The position numbers and the translations under genes are program-made. From an uncultured Prevotella sp. (lineage in GTDB: Bacteria; Bacteroidota; Bacteroidia; Bacteroidales; Bacteroidaceae), in NCBI GenBank assembly GCA_947164965.1, contig CAMUYR010000001.1, forward strand, positions 124,001 to 188,000: DNA of 64,000 nt. The letters are read 5' to 3'. Shown here one piece after another: positions 40,728 through 53,819 of this stretch (position 1 is its first letter; every line of letters starts with the position of its first letter). Below the pieces are notes generated by a model. The model ran no database searches. It saw nothing but the letters and a program-made list of their open reading frames with translations, and was not told the origin of the DNA.

Positions 40728-40795
40728 TTCGTTATTTCTCTTTATTTTTTATAAAAAATAAACACTTTTCTTTCGTTTAAGTCGAAGAAAATTAG

Positions 40796-40803
40796 TAATT
40801 TTG
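40796..40803 (+). promoter_or_regulatory. -7 element of gyrB
   Basis: TAATTTTG, 72 bp before the gyrB start codon chosen at 40875. Confidence 0.55.
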
Positions 40804-40811
40804 CAACCTAA

Positions 40812-45228
<4,417 letters not shown>

Positions 45229-45822
45229 CAACGTCGCATAGTTCCTGATACCAGTCTTCGCCAAACCGGCGGATCAAAGCCTCTTTCAGAAACTGATACA
45301 GGGGAAGGTTCAATGCCTTCCCTTTTTCTATGCCATCTTTACAAATGGCCCACCTATTATAATTAAGCCCTATGAGTCCGTTGCCAAAATTCTTTTCGCG
45401 GATGGGATAGAGCGCACAACTGATGGGTTTGCAGAACTCGGTCTCACCATTTCTGTATGCTTTCTCCAACGCACAGAGACAATTATCGCCATCATAGCAG
45501 GTGAACACACAATCCTTTCCTCTCACAATGCTGGTCACCAAATCAGCGTCTTTATCAACGTATGCCACGCCTTGTTGATCTATCACACTCTGAGCCGATG
45601 CCGACAAGTCTTTCCACACCATATCCTGTGCTTCCTCAATACCTGCCACCTCGTCCAATGAGACAGGGGCTCCTGCATCACCTTCCACACAGCAAATACC
45701 GTGACACTTCTCATAGTCACAGCAGAAACACTCTGTCAGTATCTCAGAGGAAATCAGTATGCCTCCGACTTCCAGAATAGGGGGAATCTCATTCTTATCC
45801 ATCGACTTATTATAACTACGAA

Positions 45823-46491
45823 TTACCACTCAATGGGACTCAGTCCGTTCTCCTGCAGATAAGCATTGCAACGCGAGAACTGATGCTGACCAAACCAACC
45901 GCCTCTGTTTGCTGAAAGAGGAGAAGGGTGAACAGATTCGAGAACCAGATTCCGCGTCTTGTCAATCATATATGATTTACTGCGCGCATACCCGCCCCAT
46001 AGCATATATACGATGTGTTCGCGGCGTTCTGCCAAAGCACGGATAGCTGCATCGGTAAACGCCTGCCAACCCAATGTGGCATGACTATTGGCTTGATGGG
46101 CACGAACCGTCAACGTGGCGTTAAGCAACAAGACACCCTGCTCTGCCCAACGTGTCAGGTTGCCAGAAGTAGGAATAGGCTTACCCAGATCCTGCTGAAT
46201 CTCCTTAAAGATATTCTGCAGCGATGGAGGAAACGCAATACCGTCCTGTACGGAAAAACTCAGCCCATGGGCCTGTCCTGGCTCGTGATATGGGTCTTGT
46301 CCAATAATCACCACCTTAACCTGATTGAATGGGCACAGGTTGAAGGCATTGAATATCAAACGACCTGGCGGATAACAGGTTGTTGTTTGGTATTCCTGAC
46401 GCACTGCCGCTGTCAATTGGCTGAAGTATGATTTCTCAAATTCTACCTGCAAATGTTCCTTCCATGAGGGCTCTATCTGTACGTTCGTCAT
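45823..46491 (-). CDS. ung: uracil-DNA glycosylase
   Basis: A 222-residue base-excision repair enzyme that removes uracil from DNA. Family-1 motifs: VVIIGQDPYHEPGQAHGLSF (catalytic Asp in GQDPYH), FPPSLQNIFKEI, LLLNATLTV and the His motif VLESVHPSPLSANRG. Followed by the DUF3109 gene after 20 bp, probably one transcript. Confidence 0.98.
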   Translation of the reverse strand: MTNVQIEPSWKEHLQVEFEKSYFSQLTAAVRQEYQTTTCYPPGRLIFNAFNLCPFNQVKVVIIGQDPYHEPGQAHGLSFSVQDGIAFPPSLQNIFKEIQQDLGKPIPTSGNLTRWAEQGVLLLNATLTVRAHQANSHATLGWQAFTDAAIRALAERREHIVYMLWGGYARSKSYMIDKTRNLVLESVHPSPLSANRGGWFGQHQFSRCNAYLQENGLSPIEW

Positions 46492-46511
46492 GCTTTTTTC
46501 CGTTTTGCGGG

Positions 46512-46519
46512 CAAATTTA
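46512..46519 (-). promoter_or_regulatory. -7 element of ung
   Basis: TAAATTTG on the minus strand, 21 bp upstream of the ung start. A GTCAATTGAC palindrome lies next to it (46530-46539). Confidence 0.55.
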
Positions 46520-46564
46520 CGAAAAAATTGTCAATTGACGTAAGAGATTTATCATTTTTATTTG

Positions 46565-46572
46565 TAACTTTG
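46565..46572 (+). promoter_or_regulatory. -7 element of the phosphatase gene at 46603
   Basis: TAACTTTG, 30 bp before the start codon; divergent from the ung promoter. Confidence 0.6.
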
Positions 46573-46602
46573 CAAGCATCATTAAAATCTTGAAGCCACA
46601 AA

Positions 46603-48630
46603 ATGCTTATGAAGATATTTAAAAAGAGTAAAAAGCCATATCCGCGCTCCTTTGCCGGCAGACTCACCTGGCGTATCACGTTAACCTTGCTGATTGTCAT
46701 GGGACTCACCTCCCTACTTGTTGTTGGCACCATATTCACTGTCACCTATGCACAAATTCAAATCTTTTGCGACAAGTTGGTTGACATTAAGAAGGACCGC
46801 ATTGAGCACACGCTGTCTGAAATATCTATTGCTGCCACTAATACGATTCCCAATATTGAACAGAATCTCGACAATCCAGAACGCCTGTTCAGTATCGTGG
46901 AGGGTATGGTGAAGCTCAATCCGCGTGTACGCAGTTGTGGCATCAGCTTCATCGACAACTACTACCCCCAAAAAGGTCACTGGTTCTGCCCCTATGCCGT
47001 GCGTCGTGACAGCGACCAGATAGAAGTACGCAAGATTGGTGACTTTAAGATGAATTATCTCAAGTCCGAGTGGTTTAACGAAGCACTAAAAACTCCTAAT
47101 GCCTATTGGGCTAAGCCCTTTTTCGACGGAGTAGATTCTGTCACAGCCTTGGTGGCTTATGTTGCACCTATCCATAACAAAAAAGGAGAAACTGTTGCTA
47201 TATTAGGTGTCGACCTCTCTTTGGAATACCTGAATCAAGATTCGCAGATTAACCATTTGGCTGTAGTAAGTGACAGCAGTGAATGGACTGGCGATTATAA
47301 AATGTATTTCTTTGCCATTGACAGCACTGGACGCTATCTCATCCACCCTGACAAGGAACGCATACTCCGCGAGAACTTCCTGAAGCGGGCAAAGAAGACG
47401 CCTAGTGGTGTAGATGATATTTTAGCGGAACACATGGTTAGCCGTATCAATGACTCTATGGACTCTGATGAGGAAAACGAGAATAATCTCTTCGTTGACG
47501 GTGAACGCGTGACAGCTTTCTTTGCCCCTATCAACAATACCAATTGGTCGTTGGCCTTCATCATCCCAAACCTGTTTATCAATGTCCTTATTTGGATGTT
47601 GCTGGGTCTGCTGCTAGCCTTTATTCTGATGGGTATTCTCGTGGTATTCTTTGCAAGCAGGCGTGGCATTAAGAAAATATCGAAGCCTCTCATCCAGTTG
47701 GCAAATTCTGCTGATGAGGTAGCAAAGGGTAACTTTAAAACGCAGCTGCCAAATATTAATAGTCGCGACGAGATTCACCAGTTGCGTGACTCCTTCGAAA
47801 ACATGCAGCACTCTCTGACACGCTATATAGATGAGCTGCGCGACACCACAGCCCAAAAGGCATCAATGGAGAGTGAGCTGAAAATTGCACACGACATCCA
47901 GATGGATATGCTGCCCAAGACTTTCCCACCATATCCAGAGCGTACGGACATTGATATCTATGGTTCGCTGACACCTGCCAAGGGTGTTGCTGGCGACCTG
48001 TTCGACTTCTATATCCGCGACAACCAGCTGTTCTTCTGTGTAGGCGATGTCTCTGGCAAGGGTATTCCCGCCTCGTTATTCATGGCTGTGGCCCGCTCGC
48101 TGTTCCGTAATATCTCTGCCCACGTAGCATTCCCAGAACGAATAGCCTATACGCTTAACAATGCACTGTCAGAGGGTAATGAAACCAATATGTTCGTTAC
48201 ACTCTTCACGGGTGTGCTCGACCTGTCGACTGGACATCTGCGCTATTGTAATGCTGGTCACGACGCACCAGTGCTTGTTGGTCGCGATGTTGGCGAACTA
48301 CCCTGCTTGCCCAACCTGCCTTTGGGTATCATTCCCAACTTTGAATTTGAGGCTCAGGAGGTTGACATCGACCCACAGACCACTATCTTCCTCTTTACTG
48401 ATGGTCTGACAGAGGCAGAGAACAGCCGTCATGACCAGTTTGGCGAAGAGCGTATCCAAAAGGTTGCTGCACGTTTGCTCTCCATGCAGCAACATCAGCC
48501 ACAAGTATTCATCGAGCAAATGCTGCAGGAGGTACACCGTTTTGTAGCTGGCGCAGAACAAAGCGACGACCTGACCATGCTGGCCATACAGTATAGAGGT
48601 GAGAAGAGAGAAGTAAAAGGTGAGAAGTAA
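46603..48630 (+). CDS. Cache-HAMP-SpoIIE (PP2C) membrane phosphatase
   Basis: A 675-residue sensor phosphatase; start at 46603 or the next ATG at 46609. Transmembrane helix at about 27-47, periplasmic Cache/dCache-type sensor (about 50-320), second helix at about 325-350, HAMP (about 355-410: KPLIQLANSADEVAKGNF), coiled linker, then SpoIIE/PP2C domain (about 430-670) with LKIAHDIQMDMLPKTFPP, AGDLFDFYIRDNQLFFCVGD, VSGKGIPASLFMA and QSDDLTML. It would dephosphorylate Ser/Thr on an anti-sigma-antagonist-like partner in response to an external signal. No STAS or HATPase gene is adjacent. The C-terminus (RGEKREVKGEK) comes from a microrepeat. Confidence 0.92.
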   Translation: MLMKIFKKSKKPYPRSFAGRLTWRITLTLLIVMGLTSLLVVGTIFTVTYAQIQIFCDKLVDIKKDRIEHTLSEISIAATNTIPNIEQNLDNPERLFSIVEGMVKLNPRVRSCGISFIDNYYPQKGHWFCPYAVRRDSDQIEVRKIGDFKMNYLKSEWFNEALKTPNAYWAKPFFDGVDSVTALVAYVAPIHNKKGETVAILGVDLSLEYLNQDSQINHLAVVSDSSEWTGDYKMYFFAIDSTGRYLIHPDKERILRENFLKRAKKTPSGVDDILAEHMVSRINDSMDSDEENENNLFVDGERVTAFFAPINNTNWSLAFIIPNLFINVLIWMLLGLLLAFILMGILVVFFASRRGIKKISKPLIQLANSADEVAKGNFKTQLPNINSRDEIHQLRDSFENMQHSLTRYIDELRDTTAQKASMESELKIAHDIQMDMLPKTFPPYPERTDIDIYGSLTPAKGVAGDLFDFYIRDNQLFFCVGDVSGKGIPASLFMAVARSLFRNISAHVAFPERIAYTLNNALSEGNETNMFVTLFTGVLDLSTGHLRYCNAGHDAPVLVGRDVGELPCLPNLPLGIIPNFEFEAQEVDIDPQTTIFLFTDGLTEAENSRHDQFGEERIQKVAARLLSMQQHQPQVFIEQMLQEVHRFVAGAEQSDDLTMLAIQYRGEKREVKGEK

Positions 48631-48639
48631 GGACAAGAT

Positions 48640-49995
48640 ATGGAGACAATAAACGAATTTTTCCAGCTGCTCAGCTCCTTTTTATGGGGTTGGCCCATGA
48701 TTATTCTGCTCTTAGGTACCCATGTATTTCTGACTTTCCGCTTGGGGATCCCCCAACGTAAACTCTTTACAGGTATCCGACTTTCTATCAAGAAAGACGC
48801 TGGTGCTGCAGGCGATGTCAGCCAGTTTGGTGCCTTGGCTACAGCCCTGGCTGCAACTATTGGAACAGGTAATATTGTGGGAGTGGCAACTGCTGTCGCT
48901 TTGGGAGGCCCTGGGGCTGTGCTATGGTGTTGGTTGACGGGTATCTTCGGTATGGCTACCAAATATGCCGAGGGCCTTCTGGCTGTGAAATACCGTGTAC
49001 GTGATAAAGACGGGCATACCTATGGCGGCCCTATGTATGCTTTGGAACGTGGTTTGGGCATGAAGTGGCTGGCTATCTTGTTTGCTACGTTCACAGCACT
49101 AGCTTCCTTTGGCATTGGCTGTACGGTACAGGCCAACTCCATCGCATTGCTGGCTAGTGAAACCTTTGGCATTCCTACATGGATTGTGGGTCTCTTTGTC
49201 TGCATCTTAGCTGCTTGCGTCATTTTGGGCGGCGTCAAGGCCATCGCCCGTGTATGTACTGTCTTCGTTCCTTTTATGGCTGTGCTCTATGTCGCAGGAT
49301 GCATTGTCATCCTCTGCATGAACAGTGACTACGTATGGCCAGCTCTTCAACTCATCATACGTTCTGCTTTCAATCCCTCAGCTGCAGGTGGTGGTTTTGT
49401 GGGCGCTACAGTGATGATGGCCGCCCGCTATGGTATTGCTCGCGGACTGTTCTCCAACGAGAGCGGTATGGGTTCTGCACCTATCGTGGCTGCAGCAGCC
49501 CAAACGCGCAACCCAGTACGTCAGGCATTGGTTAGCAGCACAGGAACATTTTGGGACACGGTTATCATCTGTGCCCTTACTGGTCTTGTGCTCGTCAGCA
49601 GTATTCTGGCTTACCCAGATATTACTTTTGCTGATGGTGCAGCACTCACAAAGGTTGCCTTCTCCAAGATTCCCTATGTAGGTGCTCCATTGCTCACCTT
49701 TGGCATTCTAACCTTTGCTTTCAGTACCATCCTTGGTTGGAGCTATTATGGCGAGAGTGCCGTTAATTACATTGAGCATCGCCGCTCGAATCGTTTCTAT
49801 CGCATTCTTTATATCGTTGCCCTCTTCTTTGGCAGCATCATCAATCTAGACATTATCTGGAATATTGCCGACTGTATGAATGCAATGATGGCCATTCCTA
49901 ACCTCGTAGCCCTGTTACTGCTCAGTGGTGTTGCTGCCCAAGAAACAAAGAAGTATCTTTGGGCTAATCGTTTGGACGATGAGATGGAAGAATAA
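48640..49995 (+). CDS. sodium:alanine symporter family (AGCS) transporter
   Basis: A 451-residue inner-membrane Na+/amino-acid (Ala/Gly) symporter with about 10-11 hydrophobic helices. Family signatures: FGALATALAATIGTGNIVGV, GPGAVLWCWLTGIFGMATKY, NESGMGSAPIVAAAA and GWSYYGE. Full length. It starts 9 bp after the phosphatase gene, so both are probably co-transcribed. Confidence 0.95.
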   Translation: METINEFFQLLSSFLWGWPMIILLLGTHVFLTFRLGIPQRKLFTGIRLSIKKDAGAAGDVSQFGALATALAATIGTGNIVGVATAVALGGPGAVLWCWLTGIFGMATKYAEGLLAVKYRVRDKDGHTYGGPMYALERGLGMKWLAILFATFTALASFGIGCTVQANSIALLASETFGIPTWIVGLFVCILAACVILGGVKAIARVCTVFVPFMAVLYVAGCIVILCMNSDYVWPALQLIIRSAFNPSAAGGGFVGATVMMAARYGIARGLFSNESGMGSAPIVAAAAQTRNPVRQALVSSTGTFWDTVIICALTGLVLVSSILAYPDITFADGAALTKVAFSKIPYVGAPLLTFGILTFAFSTILGWSYYGESAVNYIEHRRSNRFYRILYIVALFFGSIINLDIIWNIADCMNAMMAIPNLVALLLLSGVAAQETKKYLWANRLDDEMEE

Positions 49996-49998
49996 AAC

Positions 49999-50082
49999 TT
50001 AAATCCTCGACGATGAATCCTCGTTCTACGTCAATGAATTCTCATTCATCGACGGTGAATTGTCGTTCATCGACGAAGAACG
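49999..50082. repeat. degenerate 21-bp tandem array (four units)
   Basis: Units 49999-50019, 50020-50040, 50041-50061 and 50062-50082, each 21 bp. The core has dyad character (TTCATCGACGGTGAA). Unit 1 and unit 3 match at 15 of 21 positions by my count. It lies between the convergent symporter and gpmI genes. Confidence 0.75.
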
Positions 50083-50121
50083 AGCTTTAAGTGCGGGATA
50101 ACAACCTTTTAGTAAGTAGCA

Positions 50122-50154
50122 AAAGGTCGTTTAGCTTACTGCTAAACGACCTTT
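50122..50154. terminator. bidirectional terminator between symporter and gpmI
   Basis: AAAGGTCGTTTAGC / GCTAAACGACCTTT, a 14-bp perfect stem with 5-nt loop, A-rich on one side and T-rich on the other, between convergent genes. Confidence 0.85.
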
Positions 50155-50206
50155 ATCCAGTAGAGGTAACAGATTAACCGTTGCGATGGAGTAGATACAA
50201 CAACGA

Positions 50207-51727
50207 TTAGTCTGTAATCAGGTTCTCACCTGTCATGTCTGAAGGCTGCTCCAAGCCCATGATGTGTAGGATAGAAGGAGCAACGTCAGCCAGACGACCG
50301 TCCTTAACAGTAGCCGAGTTGTTGTTGGTTACATAGATGAAAGGAACGGGGTTCAGTGAGTGAGCGGTATTTGGTGATCCATCGGGGTTGATAGCGTTGT
50401 CAGCATTTCCGTGATCGGCAATGATGATAGCTTCGTAGTCGTTGGCCTTAGCAGCCTCGATAACCTCACGAACACAGTTGTCAACAGCCCAAACAGCCTT
50501 GGCAATAGCGTTGTAGATACCCGTATGGCCTACCATGTCACCATTAGCGAAGTTAACCACGATGAAATCATACTTATTCTCGTTGATGGCAGCAACCAGC
50601 TTATCCTTTACCTCATAGGCACTCATCTCTGGCTTCAGGTCGTAGGTAGCCACCTTTGGAGAAGGTACCAGGATACGATCCTCACCCTCGTATGGAGCCT
50701 CGCGGCCACCATTGAAGAAGAAGGTTACGTGTGCGTACTTCTCTGTCTCAGCTGTGTGGAGTTGCTTCTTACCCTGCTTGCTCAGATACTCACCCAGTGT
50801 GTCCTCAACGTTCTCCTTAGGGAAGAGGATGTGAACACCCTTGAAGTTAGCATCGTATGGAGTCATGCAGTAGTACTGCAGGCCAGGGATAGTCTTCATG
50901 CCCTGCTCTGGCATATCTTCCTGAGTAAGAGCAATTGTCATCTCCTTAGCACGGTCGTTACGGAAGTTGATGAAGATAACAACATCACCCTCTTCGATAC
51001 AACCATTGACAGAAGCATTGTGGATAGGCTTGATGAACTCATCAGTTACACCCTCATCATAGCTCTCCTGCATGGCCTGAACCATATCAGTAGCCTGCTT
51101 ACCTGTGCCGTTAACAATCAGATCGTAGCCCTCCTTGACGCGCTCCCAACGCTTATCACGGTCCATCGCATAGAAACGACCAACGATTGAAGCAATAGCT
51201 GCATCATTTGCAGCGCAAACGTCGCTTACCTGCTGAATAAAGCCCTTACCGCTCTTGGGGTCAGTATCACGACCGTCCATATAGCAATGAACAAACACCT
51301 GGTTCTTCAGACCGTATGCCTTACCAATCTCAATGAGTTTGAAGAGGTGATCGAGGCTTGAATGTACGCCACCATCAGAGGTCAGACCCATCAGGTGCAG
51401 CTTCTTGTTGTTCTCCTTAGCGTATGTGTAAGCTGCCTTCACCTGAGGATTCTCCATGATAGAACCATCCTTGCAGGCACGATTAATCTTTACGAGGTCC
51501 TGATATACAATACGACCAGCACCGATATTGAGGTGACCCACCTCAGAGTTACCCATCTGTCCATCGGGCAGACCAACGTCCTCACCAGAGGCCTGGAGCT
51601 GAGAGTGAGCTGATGTAGCTGTTAGAAGATCGAGATACGGGGTTGGTGTATTGAAAATCACATCACCCTTACCATGCTTACCGATTCCCCATCCATCGAG
51701 AATCATCAAAAGTGCTTTCTTTGCCAT
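50207..51727 (-). CDS. gpmI: 2,3-bisphosphoglycerate-independent phosphoglycerate mutase
   Basis: A 506-residue glycolytic enzyme interconverting 3- and 2-phosphoglycerate, Mn-dependent. Motifs: [17 protein letters not shown] (first metal Asp), [17 protein letters not shown] (phospho-Ser region), [24 protein letters not shown] and IADHGNADN. Standard length; promoter at 51770. Confidence 0.98.
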   Translation of the reverse strand: MAKKALLMILDGWGIGKHGKGDVIFNTPTPYLDLLTATSAHSQLQASGEDVGLPDGQMGNSEVGHLNIGAGRIVYQDLVKINRACKDGSIMENPQVKAAYTYAKENNKKLHLMGLTSDGGVHSSLDHLFKLIEIGKAYGLKNQVFVHCYMDGRDTDPKSGKGFIQQVSDVCAANDAAIASIVGRFYAMDRDKRWERVKEGYDLIVNGTGKQATDMVQAMQESYDEGVTDEFIKPIHNASVNGCIEEGDVVIFINFRNDRAKEMTIALTQEDMPEQGMKTIPGLQYYCMTPYDANFKGVHILFPKENVEDTLGEYLSKQGKKQLHTAETEKYAHVTFFFNGGREAPYEGEDRILVPSPKVATYDLKPEMSAYEVKDKLVAAINENKYDFIVVNFANGDMVGHTGIYNAIAKAVWAVDNCVREVIEAAKANDYEAIIIADHGNADNAINPDGSPNTAHSLNPVPFIYVTNNNSATVKDGRLADVAPSILHIMGLEQPSDMTGENLITD

Positions 51728-51769
51728 AATTATGTTGTTTAATACCTTATTATATACTTAATGAGGGTG

Positions 51770-51777
51770 CAAAGTTA
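51770..51777 (-). promoter_or_regulatory. -7 element of gpmI
   Basis: TAACTTTG on the minus strand, 43 bp from the gpmI start; divergent from the promoter at 51820. Confidence 0.6.
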
Positions 51778-51819
51778 CAAAAAAAGCAAGAAAAAACATA
51801 CATATTCATGTTTTTTTCG

Positions 51820-51827
51820 TACCTTTG
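51820..51827 (+). promoter_or_regulatory. -7 element of the nucleoside-hydrolase fusion gene
   Basis: TACCTTTG, 45 bp before ATG 51873. It rules out the in-frame upstream ATG at 51825 as start. Confidence 0.6.
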
Positions 51828-51872
51828 CGCCATCAAAAAACATTTTTTAAACTAACCTTACACCAAAAAAAG

Positions 51873-53762
51873 ATGAGAAAACTATGTATGTTGCTGGTAC
51901 TCTGCCTGACACTGACAGTCACCGTAGAGGCCAAAGAAAAGAAAGGAAAGCCCATCCAGATGATTCTGGATTCGGACTTTGGTAGTTCGACTGACGACCT
52001 TTTTGCTCTCATGATGTTGAACCATTACATGGACGACGGACTGGTAGACCTGAAGGGCGTGGTAGTAGACCGTGAAGGTGAGAAGAATGCCCAGTTGGTA
52101 GACATCTTCAACACCTATTATGGTCATCCCCAGATTCCTATCGGATTAGAGCGCAACGGTGTCAAGAATCCTCGTTGCTTTATTCCCTACAACGGTATCT
52201 GCGACTTAAAGGACGGACAGGGCAATCCTCTGTTCAAAACGACGCAAGACATCAAAAATTGTCCTGATGGCTATAAGCTCTACCGTCGTTTGCTCAGCCA
52301 GGCCAAAGACAACAGCATTGTTGTTGTTGCCATTGGTTTTGTTACCACACTGGCCGAACTGTTCCAGTCTGGTGCTGACGAATATTCGAACCTGAGCGGT
52401 GTTGAACTGTTTGGCAAGAAAGTGAAGAGTGTTTATATCCAGTCTGGTCGTTTCGAGAGTGGTGACAGTCTTTCTGGCTATAACATGCGTGCCGCTTCCC
52501 GCCAGTCAGCGATCTTCTATGATAAGCTGCCTAAGAATGTAGATCTGATCATGTCGCCCAGTAACATTGGCGACCTGATGAACTATCTGCCTCAGGACGT
52601 GCTGGTGGATCTGAGCAATACAGAACTCAACCCCATCAAGGCTGTATATACCAACTATACCTGCGATACAGGTCAGCGCATGTGGGACACTAACTGTCTG
52701 GTGAATGCCGTATTGGGCGACAACCAGTATCACATGTCGCCACGTGGTTGGGTGACCTTCGTTGATAGAGGCGAAGAGTCGCTCATGCTCTTCAAGCAAG
52801 ATCCCAATGGTAATGCACGCTACCAGCTGCCCAGCGACACCTATTGGGCAGAAGAGAAGCTGATGGATATCCGTCGTCATAACCGTATGACGCGTGTTCC
52901 TGCTCAATACACCATCGAGGCCCCACAGCCTCAGCTCATTAAAAAGGCTGCTACGGAGTGGGCAAAGCCCCGCTTGAACCAGCTGGTAGACAAGTATCTG
53001 GGTTCTGCAGGTAACAAGCTGGATCCTGATGATGTCCGCATGCTGTTCCGTCCATTAGGATTCTCTGGTCCTAATGCTTCTGACTACGAAGAGGCAGAGC
53101 AGCTGGTATGTGATGCTATCTATGACCGCATGCTGGAGAAGGCTTTGAGAAACGGTAAGAAGGATGTGGTCATCGTGACAGGTCCTCCCTCATCAGGTAA
53201 GACAACAGCTGTGAAGGCGCTGAACCTGAAGAAGGCTGGTGTCATTTATGACGCTGCTCTGACAGGCCGCAACCGTCTGGCTAATGTGATTAGTCGTGCT
53301 AAGGCTGCTGGTATGCAGAAAATTACCATTGTTCCTGTCTATAATGATGTGCTGACTTGCTACAAAAACAGCTTGAATCGTGGCAAGATGACCTGGCGCT
53401 ATACCGCCCTCGACCAATTGGTAGCCGCTTTCCGCGACAATATCGGCAAACTAGAACAAATCCAGCAGGACTATCCTGAGGTTGAAATCATTCCTGTCGA
53501 CTGCTCTAACAATCAGGGTGTTGTCCGCGTCACTACTGATGACGCCAAGAAATGGAACTACAGCGTTACACCTGACGAGATGTACACCTTGTTCCAGTGT
53601 CTGCTGAACGAGATCAACAGCGGTTCTATCGAAGCTGGTTCCGTTCCTGCTGCTACTGGCGATGTGCTGGGTATCCAGACTGAAGGCGATGCCAATGCAG
53701 CACTGGCACATGAGATTGACAAGAAGGTCAAGGACATCATGCGTGAATACAAGATGAGATAA
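51873..53762 (+). CDS. exported nucleoside hydrolase-like protein fused to zeta-toxin-like P-loop domain
   Basis: A 629-residue protein. ATG 51873 gives a signal peptide (MRKLCMLLVLCLTLTVTVEA). Residues about 28-330 resemble inosine-uridine nucleoside hydrolases: MILDSDFGSSTDD (D33-D42, calcium-site region), FVTTLAEL, and SGRFESGDSLSGYNM. Residues about 385-610 carry a P-loop kinase fold: VVIVTGPPSSGKTTAVKAL (Gly437 to Thr444), VIYDAALTGRNRL and IVPVYND, close to zeta toxin/UDP-sugar kinases. A nucleotide-binding kinase domain behind a signal peptide is unexpected, because the periplasm lacks ATP. The domain may bind another ligand, or the N-terminus may be a membrane anchor facing inward. 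Confidence 0.82.
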   Translation: MRKLCMLLVLCLTLTVTVEAKEKKGKPIQMILDSDFGSSTDDLFALMMLNHYMDDGLVDLKGVVVDREGEKNAQLVDIFNTYYGHPQIPIGLERNGVKNPRCFIPYNGICDLKDGQGNPLFKTTQDIKNCPDGYKLYRRLLSQAKDNSIVVVAIGFVTTLAELFQSGADEYSNLSGVELFGKKVKSVYIQSGRFESGDSLSGYNMRAASRQSAIFYDKLPKNVDLIMSPSNIGDLMNYLPQDVLVDLSNTELNPIKAVYTNYTCDTGQRMWDTNCLVNAVLGDNQYHMSPRGWVTFVDRGEESLMLFKQDPNGNARYQLPSDTYWAEEKLMDIRRHNRMTRVPAQYTIEAPQPQLIKKAATEWAKPRLNQLVDKYLGSAGNKLDPDDVRMLFRPLGFSGPNASDYEEAEQLVCDAIYDRMLEKALRNGKKDVVIVTGPPSSGKTTAVKALNLKKAGVIYDAALTGRNRLANVISRAKAAGMQKITIVPVYNDVLTCYKNSLNRGKMTWRYTALDQLVAAFRDNIGKLEQIQQDYPEVEIIPVDCSNNQGVVRVTTDDAKKWNYSVTPDEMYTLFQCLLNEINSGSIEAGSVPAATGDVLGIQTEGDANAALAHEIDKKVKDIMREYKMR

Positions 53763-53783
53763 TTACTTGGATGCAAAAAAGAA

Positions 53784-53813
53784 AGATGCTTACGTCAATC
53801 TGCGTAAGCATCT
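53784..53813. terminator. terminator between convergent genes
   Basis: AGATGCTTACG / CGTAAGCATCT stem, 8-nt loop, T-tract on the + strand and A-tract on the other. Confidence 0.88.
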
Positions 53814-53819
53814 TTTTTA

